This document shows, in pieces, positions 1 to 7,935 of a DNA stretch of 47,664 nt. Every line of letters starts with the position of its first letter. Positions within the stretch are counted from its first letter, which is position 1. This stretch comes from an uncultured Alphaproteobacteria bacterium (GTDB taxonomy: Bacteria; Pseudomonadota; Alphaproteobacteria; HIMB59; GCA-002718135): the NCBI GenBank assembly GCA_902620425.1, contig CACNHX010000009.1:1-47664 (forward strand), in the 5' to 3' direction. The notes below the pieces were generated by a model. That model was not told the DNA's origin and searched no databases. It worked only from the letters and a program-made list of their open reading frames with translations. The position numbers and the translations under genes are program-made.

Positions 1-1
1 A

Positions 2-853
2 GGATTAGTGGGAGAAAGACCAAATGGTTTTTACACATGTGATTATAATGAGTTAGAAATAAAAAATAGACTTAAAACAAATATTAAAAAAATAAGTCTA
101 GATAAATTATTTGCAGAATCAAAAAAAATATTTAAGGGAGAGTTAAATCACACAAAAAATAAAATAGGTAATTATACCTCAGGTTTAGAGAAACTTAACT
201 CAGTTGAACTAAATAAAAGTCTTTCAATTTTTCATGGTTTACAAAATATAAAGAAGGAAAAGGATATTGATTCTTTTGCAATAAGATGTTGGCCAGAAAT
301 GTTTACTAAATTTGGATGTGCTGCGTGCGGTCCTATGGCTATGCTTAATGAAAAAAAAATTAGCTCAGCATGTGAAGCTGATGTATTAGGCAGTATTAGT
401 TGCAGAATTCTAAACCAAATCAACAATAAACCATCATTATTGGTTGATATAGTGGATTTAGATTATAAAAAAAATAATGTTGTTTTTTGGCACTGTGGGC
501 TTGCACCAATTAGTATGTCAAATAAAAAGAAATCTAAAGCCATTCTTCATTCTAATAGAAAAAAACCACTGTTGTTTGATTTTGCATTTAAAAAAGGGAA
601 GATAACGATATTTAGAGTTTCAAAATCCCGTAACAAGCTAAAATTTTTTATTTTAAAAGGAAAAGTTTTGGATGAAAAAAATTCTTTTTCTGGAACATCT
701 GGTGTTGTTTCATTTGGTAAATCTACTACAAGAATTATTGAAGAATTTTTGCTTAGTGGAATGGAACATCATATTGCATTTACTTATGGAGATATATACG
801 AAGATCTATTATCATTAGGTAATAAATTAAAAATACCAGTATACACTTTATGA
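2..853 (+). CDS. L-fucose/L-arabinose isomerase-like protein, C-terminal part (5' truncated by window)
   Basis: The reading frame is open from the first codon of the window, so the true start lies upstream; the GTG at 8 is inside a GLVGERPNGF segment that looks internal. The visible 284 residues match the C-terminal half of the FucI/AraA sugar isomerase fold: a CEADVLGSIS segment carrying the expected metal-binding Glu, a VDLD stretch, WHCG, and a terminal HHIAFTYGD block typical of bacterial FucI-like proteins. Such enzymes interconvert aldoses and ketoses with a divalent metal; the substrate cannot be told. The stop overlaps the start of the next gene (ATGA), so the two are probably translated together. 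Family is fairly sure, substrate unknown. Confidence 0.75.
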   Translation, partial: GLVGERPNGFYTCDYNELEIKNRLKTNIKKISLDKLFAESKKIFKGELNHTKNKIGNYTSGLEKLNSVELNKSLSIFHGLQNIKKEKDIDSFAIRCWPEMFTKFGCAACGPMAMLNEKKISSACEADVLGSISCRILNQINNKPSLLVDIVDLDYKKNNVVFWHCGLAPISMSNKKKSKAILHSNRKKPLLFDFAFKKGKITIFRVSKSRNKLKFFILKGKVLDEKNSFSGTSGVVSFGKSTTRIIEEFLLSGMEHHIAFTYGDIYEDLLSLGNKLKIPVYTL

Positions 854-1941
854 ATCAAAAAATTAAATATGCAATAATTGGTACTGGGGCAATGGGCAGA
901 GAGCATATTAGGAACATTGAAATCATTGAAAATGCAGAAGTTGTTGCTTTGTGCGATACATTTGAGGGTTCAATAAAAGCAAGTTATGAATTGGCTAACA
1001 ATAAAAGTATTAAGTGTTTTAATAATATAGATAGTTTGATTAAAGATGATAGTGCTGATGCTTATGTTATTTCTACACCAAACTTCACACATATAGATGT
1101 AATTAAAAAAGTTTTAGTAGCAAATAAACATCTCCTAATAGAAAAACCAATGTGTACAAATGTTGATGACTGTTTTGAACTACAAAAAATTACTAAAAAT
1201 TATAAAAGTACAATTTGGATAGCTATGGAGTACAGATACATGCTCCCTGTAAGTAAAATGACGGAATATATACATACGAAAAAAATTGGCGATCTGAAAA
1301 TGCTAACTATAAAGGAGCATCGTCAGCCTTTTTTAGAAAAAGTAAGAGATTGGAATAGATTTTCCCGAAATACTGGTGGAACGCTTGTTGAAAAATGTTG
1401 TCATTTTTTTGATTTAATGAGACTCATCATTCAAAGTGAACCAACTAAAATATTTGCAAGTGCTGGACAAGATGTAAATCATTTAGAAGAGAGTTATAAT
1501 AATGAAGTACCAGATATTATAGATAATGCATTTGTAATTGTTGATTTTAAAAATGGTGTAAGGAGCACTTTAGATTTATGTATGTTTGCTGAAAATACAG
1601 ATTTACAAGAGGAATTTTGTGCTGTTGGAAACTTAGGTAAAATAGAGACTGGAGTGCCATCTAATAGGTCTGGTAAAAATTCTTCTACTTTAAGAATTGG
1701 TATGAGAAATCAAAATAGTCCTATTCTTGAAAATATTACAGTAGATAAAAAAATATTTGATGCTGGTCACCACCATGGATCAACATATTATGAACATTTA
1801 GGTTTTATAAATAGTATAAATAATAAGCTGCCTGCGGAAGTTTCAATAAAAGATGGTTTGTATTCTGTTGCTATGGGCCAAGCAGCTGAGATATCGGCAA
1901 AAGAAGGAAGAGTGGTTGAAATGAGTGAATTTAATCTTTAA
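850..1941 (+). CDS. Gfo/Idh/MocA family NAD(P)-dependent oxidoreductase (1)
   Basis: A 363-residue protein of the glucose-fructose oxidoreductase/inositol dehydrogenase family. The N-terminal Rossmann domain opens with a GTGAMGREH nucleotide loop, and the EKP motif (LLIEKPMC, about residue 100) holds the conserved catalytic-region lysine. The later GGTLVEKCCHFFD segment replaces the common D-x-G-x-H pattern but keeps the His and final Asp. Members oxidise or reduce sugar ring hydroxyls, and some act as NAD-dependent glycosidases. The start overlaps the stop of the isomerase-like gene, and the 3' end overlaps the convergent dehydrogenase gene by 11 bases. It is one of three family members in the window; substrate unknown, probably a sugar or cyclitol. 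Confidence 0.88.
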   Translation: MNQKIKYAIIGTGAMGREHIRNIEIIENAEVVALCDTFEGSIKASYELANNKSIKCFNNIDSLIKDDSADAYVISTPNFTHIDVIKKVLVANKHLLIEKPMCTNVDDCFELQKITKNYKSTIWIAMEYRYMLPVSKMTEYIHTKKIGDLKMLTIKEHRQPFLEKVRDWNRFSRNTGGTLVEKCCHFFDLMRLIIQSEPTKIFASAGQDVNHLEESYNNEVPDIIDNAFVIVDFKNGVRSTLDLCMFAENTDLQEEFCAVGNLGKIETGVPSNRSGKNSSTLRIGMRNQNSPILENITVDKKIFDAGHHHGSTYYEHLGFINSINNKLPAEVSIKDGLYSVAMGQAAEISAKEGRVVEMSEFNL

Positions 1942-2866
1942 GGCTTTGAAAAAATTTATTTGTTGTATCAACTATAAAATTACTTACTCTGGTATTTGAC
2001 TCTTCAGTTACTCCAGCTGTATGTGGAGTTAAGATACAATTCATATTTTTAGTGATTTTTTTATAGAATTCTTCGTCAATAGGTTCATTCTCAAAAACAT
2101 CTAACGCAAAACCAGATATGATATTATTTGAGTATGCGTCTAGTAAGTCTCTTTCATTAATTATTCCACCTCTAGAAGAATTAATAATAATAGGTTTTTT
2201 TTCCATTTTGGAGAAAACTTGTTTATTAAACATATATTTAGTTTCTTCACTTAAAGGCACGTGTATTGAAATAATATCTGATAACTTCAAAATCTCATTG
2301 AAAGATACTTTTTTTAAATTGAAACTCTCTATTTGTTCAAAAGAAATAAATGGATCGTAAGTAATAAATGAAACATCAAATGAGTTAGCTAGTTTAAAAA
2401 CTTTTTTTGCAATGTAACCAAAACCTATTAAACCTAATGTCTTCCCTTTCAACTCATTTGTTACAATAGTATTCCTTGGCCAATTTCCTTTTCTAGTCTG
2501 ATCACTCACAATTAAAGTTTTTTTCAATAATATTAGAGAAGAATTAACCACATATTCAGCAACAGAGTCTGCATTCATACCTGTTGCAGGTTGAACAAAT
2601 ATATTATTTTTATTACAGTATTCAGTGTCTATATTATCAAGACCAACTCCTAGTCTTCCGATATATTTTAAATTAACTGCTTTTTCTAAAATACTTCCAT
2701 CTAGATTTGTTTTATTTCTTACAATTATTCCATCAAAATTATGTATTTCTTTTTCTAAGTAATCTCTATTTTGCCAAATTTCCTCATTATAAATTATATT
2801 AAAATCTTTATTTAAATTATTTAAAACTTGCTTATCTAAAAATTCAGTAATTAAAATATTTATCAT
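1931..2866 (-). CDS. D-isomer-specific 2-hydroxyacid dehydrogenase, SlcC ((S)-sulfolactate dehydrogenase)-like
   Basis: A 311-residue NAD-dependent 2-hydroxyacid dehydrogenase. It has the nucleotide fold GLIGFGYIAKKV with an Asp about 18 residues later (TYDPF, pointing to NAD), the catalytic Arg in NSSRGGIINE, Glu in FENEPI and His in LTPHTAG. The N-terminal half (ILITEFLD, IVRNKT, GRLGVGLDNID, PATGMNADSVAEYV) resembles, from memory, the (S)-sulfolactate dehydrogenase SlcC more than SerA. SlcC oxidises sulfolactate to sulfopyruvate, which is the substrate of the ComDE-type decarboxylase encoded just upstream in the same run; that context supports the call. It overlaps the kinase gene by 4 bases (ATGA). 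A phosphoglycerate dehydrogenase-like or glyoxylate-reductase activity is the alternative. Confidence 0.68.
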   Translation of the reverse strand: MINILITEFLDKQVLNNLNKDFNIIYNEEIWQNRDYLEKEIHNFDGIIVRNKTNLDGSILEKAVNLKYIGRLGVGLDNIDTEYCNKNNIFVQPATGMNADSVAEYVVNSSLILLKKTLIVSDQTRKGNWPRNTIVTNELKGKTLGLIGFGYIAKKVFKLANSFDVSFITYDPFISFEQIESFNLKKVSFNEILKLSDIISIHVPLSEETKYMFNKQVFSKMEKKPIIINSSRGGIINERDLLDAYSNNIISGFALDVFENEPIDEEFYKKITKNMNCILTPHTAGVTEESNTRVSNFIVDTTNKFFQSLKD

Positions 2867-3771
2867 TTAATTTTTATTATCTTTATTTTTTTTAAAAATT
2901 TATTTACCATATTTTTTTTTGGTATTGAGTATATTCCTCCCTTTTTCATACATTTTAATGTTGCGGTTGCTGCTGCTAACTGTATACTTTGAGAATTTGA
3001 TTTATTTAATGATAGAGCTGTTGCAAAAGCACCGTGAAAAACATCTCCTGCACAATTTGTTTCAGTTGTTTTTACCTTTGGAACTTTACAATGGTATAAA
3101 GAATCATTTTCAACCCAATAAACACCTTTAGATCCCATAGTAACTGCAACAAATTTATTTGTTTCGTTGAATATTTGAAAAAGAGCTTTTTGCATATTGA
3201 TATTTTTTTTATAAGTTTTCAAACCTTCCTCAGAAAATATAGGGTGAGAAGCTTTGTTAACGATTTGAGAAATTTTATTTGAACTTTTAAAATTATCTAA
3301 ATCTGCAACACATTTAATATTTTTTTTATTAGTATTAATAGCAATATTAAAAGCCATATCTATCCATCTCATATCTACTGCATAAATATCTTGTTTTCTA
3401 AAATTTAATTTCGGTATTTTCTTATAATCAAGTAGCTTTGGATCATTATAAGCAGCTAGTAATCTTTCACCCTTTGTATCCTCAATTACAAAGCTTTGCG
3501 AAGACTGACATTTTTTTATAAAAATTGATTTACTAATATTGATAGAAAATTTTTTTAATTCATTTTTTAAAAAGACTGAAGAATCATCATCTCCAAATTT
3601 TCCAATGAATTTTGATTCAGATCCTAAAATTTTTGCAGTAAATGCTGATACTGCTGCTGACCCGCCTAATCTTTTATCAATACCTCTAGATAAAACTTTA
3701 ATTGGTTTTTTTGGAAATTCATCTATCCTACTTATGTAATCTGTAAATATTGATCCTGCACAAATGATCAT
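2863..3771 (-). CDS. PfkB-family sugar kinase resembling sulfofructose kinase YihV
   Basis: A 302-residue ribokinase-fold kinase. It has the N-terminal RLGGSAAVSAFTA sugar-binding loop and a C-terminal TNCAGDVFHGAF block whose Asp is the catalytic base; the usual TTGAGD is altered to TNCAGD. Several stretches resemble E. coli YihV (6-deoxy-6-sulfofructose kinase) by eye: FIGKFGDDDS, SSQSFVIEDTKGER, DMRW, FSEEGL and LKCMKKGG. The Lys near residue 25 and the Arg of DMRW line up with YihV residues reported to contact the sulfonate; the Asn expected after the TKGER block is Ala here. It lies between the SlcC-like and ComE genes, overlapping the former by 4 bases. Related rhizobial-type sugar kinases share some of these motifs, so the substrate is uncertain. 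Confidence 0.8.
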   Translation of the reverse strand: MIICAGSIFTDYISRIDEFPKKPIKVLSRGIDKRLGGSAAVSAFTAKILGSESKFIGKFGDDDSSVFLKNELKKFSINISKSIFIKKCQSSQSFVIEDTKGERLLAAYNDPKLLDYKKIPKLNFRKQDIYAVDMRWIDMAFNIAINTNKKNIKCVADLDNFKSSNKISQIVNKASHPIFSEEGLKTYKKNINMQKALFQIFNETNKFVAVTMGSKGVYWVENDSLYHCKVPKVKTTETNCAGDVFHGAFATALSLNKSNSQSIQLAAATATLKCMKKGGIYSIPKKNMVNKFLKKIKIIKIK

Positions 3772-3781
3772 AAAATAATAA

Positions 3782-4351
3782 TTAAAGGTATTTAACTATA
3801 CCGATAAATTTTCTAAACCTATCTCTTATAGTTATAGGATTGATTGGAATAGGATCAATTTTAACATTCCCAGAATTGATCTTTGAAATTATTACATATG
3901 AATTATCTTTATCATCAATAGCTTTGTTCAATGCATTTACTGTTTCATCTCCAGAACATTCAACTACATTTTTACAACCAGCACCTATTGCAACATCTTT
4001 TAAAGAAGTATTTTCATCAGTAAAAGTCCTTTGATCTCCTGTTGATCCATATGATCCATTATCAATTATTAATAAAGTATAATTTGATGGTGCTCTATTG
4101 CCAATTGTTGCTAGTGTATTCATATTCATTAAAACAGATCCATCACCATCTATGCTAATAACATTTTTGTTTTGAGATAATGACAAGCCTAAACCAATAG
4201 AAGAGGATAAACCCATACTGCCTAACATATAAAAAAAGTTTGGTTGATCGTTAATTTTATATAATTCTTGAGATGGAAGACCTATATTACAAATAACTAA
4301 GTTATCTTTAAGTATATTTTGTATTTTATTTAATAAGTCAAACCGGTTCAT
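3782..4351 (-). CDS. comE: Sulfopyruvate decarboxylase beta subunit-type TPP enzyme (ComE-like)
   Basis: A 189-residue protein equal to the C-terminal, thiamine-diphosphate-binding domain of a decarboxylase. The TPP/Mg motif is GDGSVLMNMN followed about 28 residues later by IDNGSYGSTGDQRT, the pattern seen in the ComE subunit of sulfopyruvate decarboxylase and in phosphonopyruvate decarboxylases. The partner alpha domain is encoded separately just upstream, overlapping by 4 bases (ATGA), so the pair forms a two-subunit enzyme. ComDE decarboxylates sulfopyruvate to sulfoacetaldehyde, which the Xsc encoded at 41749-43518 can consume. Phosphonopyruvate is the alternative substrate, but those enzymes are usually one fused chain. 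Confidence 0.8.
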   Translation of the reverse strand: MNRFDLLNKIQNILKDNLVICNIGLPSQELYKINDQPNFFYMLGSMGLSSSIGLGLSLSQNKNVISIDGDGSVLMNMNTLATIGNRAPSNYTLLIIDNGSYGSTGDQRTFTDENTSLKDVAIGAGCKNVVECSGDETVNALNKAIDDKDNSYVIISKINSGNVKIDPIPINPITIRDRFRKFIGIVKYL

Positions 4352-4848
4352 TTATCATCTTTCATTAAATTGAAATCACATAATATAGCAACTGGTGACT
4401 CCACAACTTTAGCATGTTTGCTAAATGTTGAAATTTTCTCAAGATCATTTTCTGAAGAACAATGCAACATAGGTATTCTTAAAGTCTGTAAAATATCTTC
4501 AGTTATTTTAGCCATTCCACCTTGTGCTCCTACTGGCTCACCTGGTGTACCTCTGTAACTAATTAGAAAAACAACAGGCATTTGATATAATTGCAATAAA
4601 GAAACAATTGCATTCACTGAATTTCCTATTCCTGTATTCTGCATCATTATACAAGGGAATTTATTTCCTAAATAAGCTCCTGCACAGATACCCATACCTT
4701 CTTCCTCACGTGGTACAGCCGAATAATATACATCATTATCTTTTTCAAGAATATCAATCATGTTAGCTAATAACTTGCAAGGAACACTTAAGTAAAAATC
4801 TACACCACCCTTTTTTAAATTATCGATAATTTTTTTACTGATTTTCAT
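4348..4848 (-). CDS. comD: Sulfopyruvate decarboxylase alpha subunit-type TPP enzyme (ComD-like)
   Basis: A 166-residue protein equal to the N-terminal pyrimidine-binding domain of a thiamine-diphosphate decarboxylase. The Glu that activates TPP is in the PREEEGMGICAGAYLG segment, and the MQNTGIGNSVNAIVSL and ISYRGTPGEPVGAQG segments are typical of ComD and of phosphonopyruvate decarboxylase N-terminal domains. It is split from its catalytic partner ComE, whose start overlaps its stop. No clear Shine-Dalgarno sequence precedes the ATG; only a poly-A stretch is visible. The 47-base spacer to the upstream mutarotase gene is one of the larger gaps in this run, so an internal promoter is possible. 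Split ComD/ComE architecture favours sulfopyruvate as substrate. Confidence 0.8.
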   Translation of the reverse strand: MKISKKIIDNLKKGGVDFYLSVPCKLLANMIDILEKDNDVYYSAVPREEEGMGICAGAYLGNKFPCIMMQNTGIGNSVNAIVSLLQLYQMPVVFLISYRGTPGEPVGAQGGMAKITEDILQTLRIPMLHCSSENDLEKISTFSKHAKVVESPVAILCDFNLMKDDK

Positions 4849-4895
4849 TTTTTTTTGATGTCTATAGATATAAAATGATTAAACAATAAATTAAT

Positions 4896-5948
4896 TTATT
4901 TAAAATCATTTCTTAATTTTATTTTAGTATTTGAAGTATATTTTTCACCTTTTTTTAATATAGTTGATGGAAAATTTGGTTGATTAATAGCATCAGGGAA
5001 GATTTGTGTCTCTAAACACATTCCATATTGTAAACCATAATTTCTATCATGTTTTCCGTTGTATGACTCCTTCATCATGTTACCAGTATAAAATTGTATT
5101 CCAGGTTGATCAGTTGAGTATTCAACTCCCATACCAGTAATGTTACTGTAGATTGCAGCTATGGATTGATCAATAGAATGATCTTTGAGAACATAATTGT
5201 GATCAATACCACCGCCTTCTAAAAAAGATTTATTTATTTCAAATGAATTATTAAGATCATATTTTGTATTAACTACTTCGAATAATTTACCAGTAGGAAT
5301 TGATCCCTCATCAGTTTCGCAAATTTGATTAGATGATATTCTTACAACATGGTCAGTAATATTTTTATAATTATCTTTATGGCCATGGAAATTCCAATAG
5401 TTATGATTAGTCATATTAACAATAGTATCTTGATCTGTAGTAGCATTAAAGGAAATTAGAATTTCGTTATTGTTATTAAGTTCGTAAATAGTTTTACAAT
5501 TTAAGTTGCCTGGATAATTTTCTTCTAAATGTTTAGACTGGTAAGTGAGCTCTACTTTTATACTTTGGCTTGTTTTTTTAATATCGGCTATTTTCCAAAT
5601 CTTTTTATTGAAACCTACCTCTCCACCATGAAGATGATCAGGTTCGGTATTAGAATATAAATTATATTCTTTCCCATTAAGAGTAAATTTACTTTGCCCT
5701 ATTCTATTACAAACTCTTCCAATAATTGAATTGAAATATCCATGAGCTTCCAGACAATCATCTAAATTACCATAACCTAATAAAACATCCTCTGTTTCAG
5801 AAACATTCGATGAAGTTGGAATACAAACTTCACTCATATAACCACCATAAGTATAAAAACTAAAACTATAATTGTTTGAGTTAATAATATTAACTATATC
5901 AATATCTAAACCTTTATCATTTTGAAGTTTGGTAATTTTATATTCCAT
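4896..5948 (-). CDS. galM: Aldose 1-epimerase (galactose mutarotase family)
   Basis: A 350-residue mutarotase that interconverts alpha and beta anomers of a free sugar. Family landmarks are all visible: HGGEVGFNKKIW with the first active-site His, NHNYWNF with the catalytic-acid His, the GGGIDHNYVL stretch, and the C-terminal ETQIFPDAINQPNFPST block whose Glu is the catalytic base. There is no signal peptide, so it acts in the cytoplasm. The start overlaps the stop of the upstream DMT permease by one base. Its place between an importer/oxidoreductase block and a kinase/decarboxylase block implies that the imported compound is, or releases, a cyclic sugar. Sulfoquinovose mutarotases are a more distant epimerase subgroup, so this gene does not prove a sulfosugar substrate. 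Confidence 0.9.
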   Translation of the reverse strand: MEYKITKLQNDKGLDIDIVNIINSNNYSFSFYTYGGYMSEVCIPTSSNVSETEDVLLGYGNLDDCLEAHGYFNSIIGRVCNRIGQSKFTLNGKEYNLYSNTEPDHLHGGEVGFNKKIWKIADIKKTSQSIKVELTYQSKHLEENYPGNLNCKTIYELNNNNEILISFNATTDQDTIVNMTNHNYWNFHGHKDNYKNITDHVVRISSNQICETDEGSIPTGKLFEVVNTKYDLNNSFEINKSFLEGGGIDHNYVLKDHSIDQSIAAIYSNITGMGVEYSTDQPGIQFYTGNMMKESYNGKHDRNYGLQYGMCLETQIFPDAINQPNFPSTILKKGEKYTSNTKIKLRNDFK

Positions 5949-6847
5949 TATGTTTTCCTTAATCTTTGAAAATTATTTTTTCTTTGTTGAAGATAAATGA
6001 TTAATCCACCTAAAACTATGAAAAAAGCGCCTGGGAAGAGTTGATCAACTGGCCATTCTGCAAAAAATATCCAACCTAAAATAAGTGCAAAAAATATCTC
6101 TATATAATCAAATGGCATAATTTTACTAAGTTCTGCATTTCTAGCACCATATATTAAAAGTAAAGTTCCAGACCCTCCTGCAATCCCCATTCCACAAACT
6201 ACTAAGAAATCATTTATAGTTTTAAAATTTTCCCACATACCGAAAAACATCACTAACATACATGCAACTATGATTGTCCCTGTTTGACCATACAAATTGA
6301 TAAGTGGTGAAGGAACATGATCCTCAAAACTTAAGGATGTTACCCTTGCTAATGAATATCCAAAAGCAGCAAGTATAGGAAGTAATAACATATAATTAAA
6401 GTCTGATGACCAAGGTTGCATAATTAAAACTATACCTACAAAACCAGAAATTACTGCACTCATTTTGTACCAACCAAATTTTTCACCTAATAAAGGGATA
6501 GCAAGAAGGGTGACCATCATGGGCCCAGTGTATTCCATGGTAGCGACTAAAGCAAAAGGTAGGTAGGCATAAGAAGTATAGAGACATAATTGAGCCAATG
6601 CTACAAATACTCCGCGGAATAATCCTAACTTCCATTGCGTTATTTTTATTTGTCTACCGTTTCGATGCCAATCATGTGAAAAATATAAAGCAATAACACA
6701 TGGGATCATTCCAAATAAATTTCTAAAAACAGAAAGTTGAGCTGCAGGATATTCGTTTCGTAAAAACTTTATCGCGATCCCCATACAATCCAATAAAAAC
6801 AAACCTGAAAGTGATAATATAACAGCTAAAAATAAATTATTTTTCAT
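5948..6847 (-). CDS. DMT-superfamily permease (EamA family) (1)
   Basis: A 299-residue integral membrane protein with about ten hydrophobic helices arranged as two EamA repeats. The first repeat contains FRNLFGMIPCV and the second GYSLARVTSLSFED; the chain ends in a short basic tail. Drug/metabolite transporters move small metabolites, often outwards; substrates vary too much to predict from sequence. It sits between the Gfo/Idh gene (13-base gap) and the mutarotase (1-base overlap), so it probably handles a substrate, product or by-product of this pathway. Family call sure, role open. Confidence 0.85.
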   Translation of the reverse strand: MKNNLFLAVILSLSGLFLLDCMGIAIKFLRNEYPAAQLSVFRNLFGMIPCVIALYFSHDWHRNGRQIKITQWKLGLFRGVFVALAQLCLYTSYAYLPFALVATMEYTGPMMVTLLAIPLLGEKFGWYKMSAVISGFVGIVLIMQPWSSDFNYMLLLPILAAFGYSLARVTSLSFEDHVPSPLINLYGQTGTIIVACMLVMFFGMWENFKTINDFLVVCGMGIAGGSGTLLLIYGARNAELSKIMPFDYIEIFFALILGWIFFAEWPVDQLFPGAFFIVLGGLIIYLQQRKNNFQRLRKT

Positions 6848-6860
6848 TAATCATAATCTA

Positions 6861-7919
6861 TTATTCTAAAATAATTTCTTTTCCTACTTCTTGACTTTTA
6901 TAAATTCCATCTAAAATTTTCATTACTTGTAGAGAGTGTTCAGCCGGAATAGTAACTGGTTGATGGTTTGCAACAAATTCTGCAAACTCGATACATTCTT
7001 TGGCATGAGGTTCAATAGTATCATTCAAATTTCCTTCAATTTTTTTAGTTATGTGAGTTTGAGAATTGATATCATTTTTTATAATCTCACAATTAGGCCA
7101 ATGCAAACCAGCTTCTCTTCCGTATAACCATACCTGCATATCTTCTATTTTATCTTCTGGTAGTTTATGATGAAGCATCCATGATACTTCAAGCATCAAG
7201 GTTGCACCATTTTTAAACCTAACAAACGCGGCTGCAAAATCTTCAACGTTCATTGCTTCCTTATCGTACTCTCCATTGTAACTAAAAGAATTTGGCTGCT
7301 TTGCTAATTCTGTTTTTGACACACCCGTCACAGAAAGAGGTTCTGGGTTGTTCATAAACCAAAGAGTTAAATCTAATACGTGTACCCCTATATCAATACA
7401 AGGCCCTCCTCCTGAATTTTCTTTTTTTAAAAAACCAAGTGAGACTGGTAAATAATTTCTTCTAAGCATCCAAGAACGTGCATGATATATCGAACCAATT
7501 GATGTGGATTGATCTTTTATTATTTGAGAATCTTTTCTGAATCTAAAGTGTTGAGCACACATTAATTTTTTTTTCGTTTGATCTCTTACTTCAATCATTT
7601 TTTTTATTTGTGAAGCATTTGGAGCTAAGGGTTTTTCACATAAAACATCTTTGCCAGCTTGCATTGCTTTAATTGCTAAATCGCAATGATAGTTATTAGG
7701 TGCACAAATATCTATCACATCTATATCTGGATCATTAATCATGTCTAAGGGATCAAGATATAATTTTTTTATTTGATTAGTATTACCCCAATCTTCTAGA
7801 GTTGATTTGTTTATATCAGAACCTGCTATTAATTCTGCATGTTCTGACATGCGCCAACCAGGTACATGTAACTTTGCAATACCCCCAACGCCAATAATAC
7901 CAACTTTTATTTTACTCAT
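6861..7919 (-). CDS. Gfo/Idh/MocA family oxidoreductase (2)
   Basis: A 352-residue NAD(P)-dependent oxidoreductase. It has the N-terminal Rossmann motif GIIGVGGIAKLH, the EKP motif in DVLCEKPLA (about residue 96) and the substrate-domain motif GGGPCIDIGVHVLDL containing the Asp and His used in catalysis. It is followed 13 bases later by the DMT permease and preceded 16 bases upstream by another Gfo/Idh gene, suggesting two consecutive or paired oxidations of one imported compound. Members include inositol and glucose dehydrogenases and NAD-dependent glycosidases. The exact substrate cannot be read from sequence. Confidence 0.9.
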   Translation of the reverse strand: MSKIKVGIIGVGGIAKLHVPGWRMSEHAELIAGSDINKSTLEDWGNTNQIKKLYLDPLDMINDPDIDVIDICAPNNYHCDLAIKAMQAGKDVLCEKPLAPNASQIKKMIEVRDQTKKKLMCAQHFRFRKDSQIIKDQSTSIGSIYHARSWMLRRNYLPVSLGFLKKENSGGGPCIDIGVHVLDLTLWFMNNPEPLSVTGVSKTELAKQPNSFSYNGEYDKEAMNVEDFAAAFVRFKNGATLMLEVSWMLHHKLPEDKIEDMQVWLYGREAGLHWPNCEIIKNDINSQTHITKKIEGNLNDTIEPHAKECIEFAEFVANHQPVTIPAEHSLQVMKILDGIYKSQEVGKEIILE

Positions 7920-7935
7920 ATTTATATTTTTTAAT

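Noticed and set aside
4370-4558. Antisense open frames over comD and many similar short frames elsewhere
   Set aside because: They lie opposite well-supported genes, show no family motifs, and are expected in this base composition.
3782-4848. Phosphonopyruvate decarboxylase for a phosphonate pathway
   Set aside because: Those enzymes are normally a single fused chain and no PEP mutase or phosphonate gene is in the run; kept only as an alternative substrate.
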